From Paucidesulfovibrio longus DSM 6739 (GTDB lineage: Bacteria > Desulfobacterota > Desulfovibrionia > Desulfovibrionales > Desulfovibrionaceae): 64,000 bases of DNA. The notes under the pieces were generated by a model. The model ran no database searches and was not told the DNA's origin. It was given only the letters and a program-made list of their open reading frames with translations. Shown one piece after another: positions 58,947-64,000 of this stretch. The stretch covers positions 186,001-250,000 of the forward strand of contig NZ_ATVA01000017.1 in the NCBI RefSeq assembly GCF_000420485.1, read 5' to 3'. Made by a program: the position numbers and the translations under genes. Every line of letters begins with the position of its first letter. The stretch's first letter is position 1.

Positions 58947-61063
58947 TTTCCGCTCCCGCCGCCGAGCAGAATCACGCCGAAGGCCACGCTCTTTTCCTCC
59001 ATGTCCGCGACCACGGCGTCCACGCGCCGCTCCAGGAAGTGATGCAGGAGCAGGATCGGGATGGCCACGGCCAGCCCCAGCTGGGTCGTTACCAGGGCCT
59101 CGGAGATGCCCCCGGACATGAGCTTGGGGTCGGCATTGCCGAAGAGCGTCATGGTCGTGAAGGTGTTGATCATGCCCGTGACCGTTCCGAGCAGGCCGAG
59201 CAGCGGAGCCGTGGCTCCGAGCACGGACAGGGTCGGCAGGAAGCGCTCCAGACGGGGCACCTCCTTGAGAATCGCGTCGTGAAAGACGTTTTCCAGCACG
59301 TCGCGCGGGGCTCCGGCGTGGCGAAGGCCCGCGTCGAGCACCCGGCAGGAAGGCGCGTTCGCCGTGACGCGGCAGAGTTCGCCGCATTCGCCGATGCGGC
59401 CCGCGCGCAGCAGGTCTTCGAGATCATGCAGGGTCTGCGCCGATGCGGGGCGCTGGCGCAGCAGCACTGCGAGCCGCTCCAGGCCGATGAGCAGCCCGGC
59501 GGCCCCCACCAGCAAGATCGGCCAGACCAGGAAGCCGCCCGCGCGCAGTCGGTTCCAGAGTCCGGTCTTTTCAGCGTCCGCCGCAAACCAGTCCCCGCCG
59601 GAAATGTCCAGGGGCAGAACCGCGCTGAAGTGCGCTTCCTGGCCCGGCTGCCCGTGGCGGCCCGCACTGGCGGCGAAGTCCAGCAGGTTCCGGGAGGCGG
59701 CCCGTGAAAGCTCCGCATCCGAAACGGACCAACGCCCGCCTTCCAGAACGCGAAGCCCGGCAACACGCTCTCCGGACAGGACGTAGGCCGCGTTCGCGCC
59801 CACCAGGAGCACGTCGGCCCGCTGCTGCGCGCCGTCCCGGCCCAGGACCGGAGCCCGCACCAGCCGAACCGTTCCGGAATCGCGCATCCGACCCAGCAGG
59901 GCCTCGCCCAGGGCACGAAGCTCTTCGGGACCGGGCGGAACGGAGGCGTCGAGGATGGCCCTGCAGGCCGCGAGATCGTCAGGACGCGCCGGGGCCAGGG
60001 GCGAGCGAAGCAGCAGGCGTTCCGCGTCGCGTGCCGCGTCGTGGGCCACGGCCTCGATGCTGTCGAGTTCGGGAAACGCGGCAGCCAATCCGGCGCGCGC
60101 TTGCCGCAGTCGGAGCGTGAGTTCGTCGCGGCGTGCATCGAGTTCGGCGAGCCGTGCCGCGACTGCGCTGGTCCGGGAACGGAGAGCGTCGGGATTGAGG
60201 TCGGCCGCAGGGGCCGCATCCTCAAGAATAGCTTCGGCCCGCAGGGTGTGTTCGCCCTCGGCGACAAGGTCGGGCAGGACCGTTTCCACTCCGGGAGCAC
60301 CCCGTGCGCTTGAAAGCGGGAGCGCGGGCAGGAGCACGGGGCCGGGCAGCCTGCGGCGCGCGGTCATGTCCAGGGCCGCACGCACCGCGTCCCGCGCATC
60401 CTGGTCCAACCTGATCCACTCGCCGTGCGGACCGAGGGTCCAGGCCCGTTCCCGGTCGCGGGAAAGAAAGAATTCGGCCAGGCGTCCCACGCGCAGGGAT
60501 TCGCCCTGGGTCTCGCCTTCGGGCGTCCGCAGCACGGTTTGTCCGGAGGCGATCTCTTCGCCGTACTGCGCCTCGACCTGCAAGGCCTCCAGAACGCGGC
60601 GCAGCTTTTCGGCCAGGGAGGTTCCCGCCTCCGGGCCGGGTGCAGTCTCGCGCTCGTCCTCCGACAGGGAGACATCGCTCAGCAGGGCGCCGAGGGCGGC
60701 CAGTCGGCGGGCGCGCTCCTCCTGGAGAAACGGCAGATCCCGCGCCACCGCGTCATGGAGTTGCCCACTCAGATCAAAGAGCAGGGCTTCCAAACGGTTT
60801 TTCGAATCGGCGCTCTGCGCAGCCAGCCTTTCGAGTTCCCGGAGTTCGCGCTCCAGGTCGCGCACGACCCGTTCCTGGGCGCGCGTCTGCCGGTCGAGGC
60901 GTTCGGCGAGCCGGAGGAGGTCCGGAGCCGTGGGAGGAGCTCCTTCCTCGGTCCGGGCCGCGTCCGTTTCCAGGCCCAAGGCAGGGGCGGCCAGAGTCGG
61001 GGCGCAGAAGATCAGGCCGAAGAGAAGCAGGGCGGCAGGAACCGCCGCGGGAAGCGCGCGCAT
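58943..61063 (-). CDS. DUF3450 fused to TtpC-like ExbB-family protein
   Basis: A 706-residue inner-membrane protein. Signal sequence (about residues 1-26), coiled coil (about 45-125), a DUF3450-like region (about 125-250, e.g. AEKLRRVLEALQVEAQYGEE and ESLRVGRLAEFFLSRDRE), a further periplasmic part (about 260-500), then three ExbB-type helices with ATAPLLGLLGTVTGMINTFT and ALVTTQLGLAVAIPILLLHH. This joins DUF3450 and TtpC, which are separate genes in Vibrio-type TonB2 systems. ATG 61063 is supported by the signal peptide; no strong ribosome site. It leads the operon with exbB, exbD and tonB. Confidence 0.88.
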   Translation of the reverse strand: MRALPAAVPAALLLFGLIFCAPTLAAPALGLETDAARTEEGAPPTAPDLLRLAERLDRQTRAQERVVRDLERELRELERLAAQSADSKNRLEALLFDLSGQLHDAVARDLPFLQEERARRLAALGALLSDVSLSEDERETAPGPEAGTSLAEKLRRVLEALQVEAQYGEEIASGQTVLRTPEGETQGESLRVGRLAEFFLSRDRERAWTLGPHGEWIRLDQDARDAVRAALDMTARRRLPGPVLLPALPLSSARGAPGVETVLPDLVAEGEHTLRAEAILEDAAPAADLNPDALRSRTSAVAARLAELDARRDELTLRLRQARAGLAAAFPELDSIEAVAHDAARDAERLLLRSPLAPARPDDLAACRAILDASVPPGPEELRALGEALLGRMRDSGTVRLVRAPVLGRDGAQQRADVLLVGANAAYVLSGERVAGLRVLEGGRWSVSDAELSRAASRNLLDFAASAGRHGQPGQEAHFSAVLPLDISGGDWFAADAEKTGLWNRLRAGGFLVWPILLVGAAGLLIGLERLAVLLRQRPASAQTLHDLEDLLRAGRIGECGELCRVTANAPSCRVLDAGLRHAGAPRDVLENVFHDAILKEVPRLERFLPTLSVLGATAPLLGLLGTVTGMINTFTTMTLFGNADPKLMSGGISEALVTTQLGLAVAIPILLLHHFLERRVDAVVADMEEKSVAFGVILLGGGSGK

Positions 61064-61258
61064 GGTCACACCTGGTGCTGTTGAGTTTTGCCCGGAATCT
61101 TCCACAGAGTACAGGGAAGCTCAAGCACAAAATTGAAAATCATAACACGATTCAGATAAAACAGGTATGAAATCGAAGTGGATCATCGAGGGGCGGGGCG
61201 TATTCTCCGGCGGACCGCGTATGGTTGCTTCCCCAGGGTGTTGCGGGGCTGAAATCTA

Positions 61259-61293
61259 CGCTGCGGGTGTGAGGCAAGGAATGTCCCGCAGCG
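61259..61293 (+). other. Strong hairpin in receptor 2 leader
   Basis: Perfect 9-bp arms CGCTGCGGG (61259-61267) and CCCGCAGCG (61285-61293) with a 17-base loop. No T run follows, so it is not a plain terminator; it may be part of a structured leader RNA or a protein-binding site. Confidence 0.5.
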
Positions 61294-61416
61294 GGAGGAC
61301 GGGTGAGCTTGGAAGCGTATTCTTTTGTATACCAAGTGGATGGGGTTTACAGTCCTGCCGAATCTTGTTGCATGAAAAAAAATTTAGTGCTACGCAACAC
61401 GCCACGAAGATGAATA

Positions 61417-61432
61417 CGTGACATAATTCACA
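61417..61432 (+). promoter_or_regulatory. Crp/Fnr-type operator candidate
   Basis: CGTGA, six bases (CATAAT), TCACA: nine of ten bases match the TGTGA-N6-TCACA consensus of the Crp/Fnr family, to which HcpR of sulfate reducers belongs. It lies 47 bases before the receptor start. Confidence 0.5.
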
Positions 61433-61478
61433 TTGAACCTCATTCCCGCTTTCCGTGCGGCGACTCAAGGTGGAATCG

Positions 61479-63500
61479 ATGGACGCCTCTTCCCGCGTGA
61501 CACGCGTATCGGCCTGGCTGGCAGCCCTGCTGCTGCTCCTGTTTTCCCTCGCGCCCCTGGCCCTGGCCCAGGAGGGAGCCGCCCCGGACCCGGCCGCAAG
61601 CGCCGCGGACGCGGACGCTTCCAGTTCCGGGGATACGGACGCCGCGAAATCGAACGCCGGGAATCAGGACGAGGCCGTGCTTCCCGTGGTCGACGTGGTG
61701 GCCCGGCCCGTGATCGAGGGCAACGTGGTGGACCGCTTCGGCGCGACCACCACCGTGGTGACGCAGGAGCAGATCGAGGATCTCAACGCCGTGGACATGC
61801 CCGAGGCCCTGCGCCGGGTTCCGGGCGTGACCATCACCCGCCACAACCATGTGGGCTCCTTCGGCGGCGGCGAGGGCGGCGCGGTATTCATCCGGGGCAT
61901 GGGCTCCAGCCGACCGGGCGCGGAGATCAAAACCTATCTGGACGGCGTGCCCATGTACATGGGCCCCTGGAACCACCCGCTCATGGACCTGCTGCCCGTG
62001 GACGCGGCCGAGAGCGTGGAAGTCATCAAGGGACCGCAGCCCCAGCGCTACGGCAACAACGTCTCGGCGATCAACATCGTGCCCAAGCGGCAGCATGCGG
62101 ACGAGGAGGACTCCACCACCGTGAAGATGGCCGCCGGAAGCTACGGCACGGTGAGCCAGTCCGTGGAGCACGGCGGCAGCATGGAGGGCTTCGACTACTA
62201 CGTGGGCGAGGGCTCCATCCGCTCCGACGGCCACCGCCAGGACTCCTGGGGCAGCAAGCTCGGCTACTACGCCAACCTCGGCTTCGAGCTGAACCCGAAC
62301 TGGGATCTGCGCGTCCTGGCCCTGGGGACCATGAACCGCTCGGCCGACCCCGGCGCGGACACGGCCAAGGGCGAATCGGACGGCACCTACGGCACCAACG
62401 CGCAGTTGCTTTCCATGACCATTTCCCACCAGCACGACGCGCTGGACGGCGAGTTCAAGTTCTTCGTGAACACGGGCGAGGGAAACTGGAAGGACCAGAC
62501 CCAGACCGCCAACGCGGACGACTGCTATAACGATTTCACCTTCTACGGCGCACGCCTCAAGGAGACCTGGCACCCCTGGCAGGGTACGGACCTGAGCCTG
62601 GGCCTGGACCAGGACTGGTGGCAGAGCGTGGTGCACAATACCTACGACGACGGCACCGAGGACTACATCCGGCCTGACGACTTCTCCCTGACCATGCCCT
62701 ACGCCGCCGCCAGCCATCTCTTCGGCGACCGCAATGGCTGGTACGCGATTCCGTCGGCGGGCGTGCGCTTCTACGCGCACAACAAGTTCGACGGCGAGAC
62801 CGCACCCAACCTCGGCCTGGTTCTCGGCTACGCCGATACCGAGGCCCATGTCTCGACCTCGCGCGGCGTTGTGTATCCCGGCCACGACGCCATCGTGCTC
62901 GGCTGGGGAAACTGGGAGGAACTGAAGCCCGAGACCGTGGAGCACTTGGAGGCAGGCCTCTCGCAGCGCTTCGGCCGCTTCGCCCAGGCGGACGCGACCT
63001 ACTTCCACGACAAGGGCCGCAACCGCTACGTCTTCGGCGGAGCCTGGCCCAACTTCGTCTGGACCAACACCGAACATTACGACATCAGCGGCTGGGAATT
63101 CTCCCTGTCCGTCACGCCCGTGGAGTACTTCTCGGTCTTCGCCGGTCTGACGACCCAGGAGGCCACCCCCGAGGACATGCCCTACGTGCCGGAAACCACG
63201 ATCAGCGGCGGCTTCTCCTGGCGCTTCCTGGAGCAGTTCACCCTGAACATGGACTGCCAGTACGTGGACGAAATGTACGTGCTCAAGCAGACTCGCCGCA
63301 CGGGAAACACCAACACGGAGAAGGTGGATTCGCACTTCGTGACCAACGCCCGCATCGGCTGGGACTTCCAGTCCGAAATCATCGGCGGGGGCGAGCTCTA
63401 CCTGGCCGTGGAGAACCTCTTTGACGAGCGCTACGCCTACAAGCCGGACTACACCATGCCCGGCATCAACGGCACCGTCGGCGTGAAGCTGACGTTCTGA
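61479..63500 (+). CDS. TonB-dependent receptor 2
   Basis: A 673-residue outer-membrane receptor. Signal peptide to about residue 31, an acidic/Ala-rich linker (about 33-65), TonB box region (VLPVVDVVARPVIEG), plug domain (PEALRRVPGVTITRHNHVGS, VFIRGMGSSRPGAEI, VEVIKGPQPQRYGNNVSAIN) and a beta barrel ending GVKLTF. The ligand is unknown; the histidine-rich plug segment is notable. ATG 61479 has AGGTGG five bases upstream, while GTG 61455 has none. It is divergent from the Ton motor operon it presumably uses; a methyltransferase gene follows 70 bases after the stop. Confidence 0.9.
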   Translation: MDASSRVTRVSAWLAALLLLLFSLAPLALAQEGAAPDPAASAADADASSSGDTDAAKSNAGNQDEAVLPVVDVVARPVIEGNVVDRFGATTTVVTQEQIEDLNAVDMPEALRRVPGVTITRHNHVGSFGGGEGGAVFIRGMGSSRPGAEIKTYLDGVPMYMGPWNHPLMDLLPVDAAESVEVIKGPQPQRYGNNVSAINIVPKRQHADEEDSTTVKMAAGSYGTVSQSVEHGGSMEGFDYYVGEGSIRSDGHRQDSWGSKLGYYANLGFELNPNWDLRVLALGTMNRSADPGADTAKGESDGTYGTNAQLLSMTISHQHDALDGEFKFFVNTGEGNWKDQTQTANADDCYNDFTFYGARLKETWHPWQGTDLSLGLDQDWWQSVVHNTYDDGTEDYIRPDDFSLTMPYAAASHLFGDRNGWYAIPSAGVRFYAHNKFDGETAPNLGLVLGYADTEAHVSTSRGVVYPGHDAIVLGWGNWEELKPETVEHLEAGLSQRFGRFAQADATYFHDKGRNRYVFGGAWPNFVWTNTEHYDISGWEFSLSVTPVEYFSVFAGLTTQEATPEDMPYVPETTISGGFSWRFLEQFTLNMDCQYVDEMYVLKQTRRTGNTNTEKVDSHFVTNARIGWDFQSEIIGGGELYLAVENLFDERYAYKPDYTMPGINGTVGVKLTF

Positions 63501-63516
63501 CCATCATCCGGGGCGC

Positions 63517-63555
63517 GGCCGGATCATCCTCCTGATCCTTCCTCTTGATCCGGCC
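63517..63555. repeat. Inverted repeat between receptor 2 and methyltransferase
   Basis: Perfect 10-bp arms GGCCGGATCA and TGATCCGGCC separated by 19 bases. There is no T run, so attenuation, mRNA processing or a binding site is more likely than termination. Confidence 0.5.
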
Positions 63556-63570
63556 CGCCCACGAGGCAGC

Positions 63571-64000
63571 ATGCACGAATACGCCGCATTCCCCCACGAA
63601 AGCGCCCGCGAAGAGGCCGATCCGCTGCGCTCGGCTCCGGCTGCGCCGCCCGCCGGGCTCTACGCCCTGCTGCAAACGGCGTCGCTGGGATACAAGTCCT
63701 TCCTGGCGCTGCGGGCCGCCCTGGACGTGGGGCTCTTCGCCCATCTGGAGGAGCCGCAGGACGCGGACGCCCTTGCCGAACGCCTGGGCCTGGACCGCCG
63801 GATCCTGTCGCCGCTCTGCGGGCTGCTCGCCCAGTGGGGGCTGCTGGCAGAGGAGGACGGCAGGCTGCGCACCTCGGACGAAGCCCGGATATGGCTTGAT
63901 CCGGACAGCCCCCTGCGGCAGCAGCCCGTGACCGAGAACATGGGCGAAACCTTCCGCCTCTGGGAGCGGCTCGACAGCGCGCTGATTCAGGGCCCGTTCG
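63571..64000 (+). CDS. Methyltransferase with winged-helix dimerisation domain, truncated by window edge
   Basis: The first 143 residues of an O-methyltransferase-type protein. Visible is the N-terminal dimerisation/winged-helix domain: YKSFLALRAALDVGLFAHLE, DALAERLGLDRRILSPLCGL and LAQWGLLAEEDGRLRTSDEA, as in hydroxyindole/caffeate-type methyltransferases. The AdoMet-binding domain would be beyond the right edge. GAGG precedes ATG 63571. Its position right after a TonB-dependent receptor suggests co-transcription; a role in metal-chelate uptake or modification is speculative. Confidence 0.8.
   Translation, partial: MHEYAAFPHESAREEADPLRSAPAAPPAGLYALLQTASLGYKSFLALRAALDVGLFAHLEEPQDADALAERLGLDRRILSPLCGLLAQWGLLAEEDGRLRTSDEARIWLDPDSPLRQQPVTENMGETFRLWERLDSALIQGPF

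Larger units (their letters stand above)
61064..61478 (+). other. Leader region of TonB-dependent receptor 2
   Basis: A 415-base region without a credible gene between the divergent Ton motor operon and receptor 2. It holds a 9-bp hairpin at 61259-61293, an A+T-rich stretch with an inverted repeat (TGTTGC at 61366-61371, GCAACA at 61394-61399) and a Crp/Fnr-type palindrome at 61417-61432. The small frames inside lack ribosome sites. No cobalamin riboswitch box was found. Confidence 0.6.

Noticed and set aside
61167-61421. 84-codon frame in the receptor 2 leader
   Set aside because: No ribosome site, no motif, and it covers the hairpin and A+T-rich control region.
61064-61478. Cobalamin riboswitch before the TonB-dependent receptor
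   Set aside because: The B12-box core (GCCACTG-like) and its partner elements are missing; only a simple hairpin is present.

Overview
The window is about two-thirds G+C and very densely coded on both strands. It reads as a chromosomal segment of a sulfate-reducing deltaproteobacterium of the Desulfovibrio type. The basis is a periplasmic [FeFe]-hydrogenase pair (HydA plus a Tat-signal HydB), a TM1266-type hydrogenase-system regulator, the B12-dependent methionine synthase form that lacks the activation domain, several Desulfovibrio-style conserved hypotheticals, and the mosaic hairpin repeats between genes. No tRNA, rRNA, CRISPR array, phage or transposase was seen.

Layout. 1-4.1 kb (minus): metH behind a promoter covered by a 26-bp palindrome, then a TlpA-like lipoprotein, a GNAT acetyltransferase and the start of hpt. 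4.3-11.7 kb (plus): rpoH, an HD-like unknown overlapping it, a TPR lipoprotein, a LolB-like lipoprotein, a small coiled-coil protein, rpiB and tkt; then a repeat-rich gap and glpX with a clear terminator. 13-24.6 kb, signalling: cheW, a TIGR01777 epimerase, an NtrX/NtrC-like sigma-54 regulator, a very large hybrid sensor kinase, a NifX-like protein, a GT9 heptosyltransferase, a 79-aa protein and an NtrY-like kinase. 24.8-32.1 kb: a Lon-like protease with a degenerate nucleotide site, an unknown protein, a LysM lipoprotein, a K+ channel with its cyclic-nucleotide-binding module on a separate overlapping gene, RlpA, and HIT plus HU/IHF genes.

32.3-41.6 kb (minus) is a surface-sugar cluster: asnB, a GT4 glycosyltransferase, a PglC-like phosphosugar transferase, a universal stress protein, a DegT aminotransferase, and PglD, PglE and PglF homologues. 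Together these would make UDP-di-N-acetylbacillosamine and load it onto a lipid carrier. To the right lie a lipoprotein, a WbpE-like aminotransferase and a radical SAM gene whose first codons contain a terminator. A MarR-DUF169 operon with a doubled operator, an amidohydrolase, pyrB-pyrC and a pseudo-CCA-enzyme HD protein follow.

52.2-64 kb is a redox and metal-uptake region: hydAB, a TPR protein, a TM1266 regulator joined to a TonB-dependent receptor, a leftward Ton motor operon (DUF3450/TtpC-like fusion, ExbB, ExbD, TonB), a second TonB-dependent receptor with a structured leader, and a truncated methyltransferase at the right edge.

The strongest leads are regulatory or architectural: the metH and marR operators, the coding-sequence terminator at 44.4 kb, the DUF3450-TtpC fusion, the split cyclic-nucleotide K+ channel and the degenerate Lon. 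All names rest on motifs read by eye; no database search was possible.
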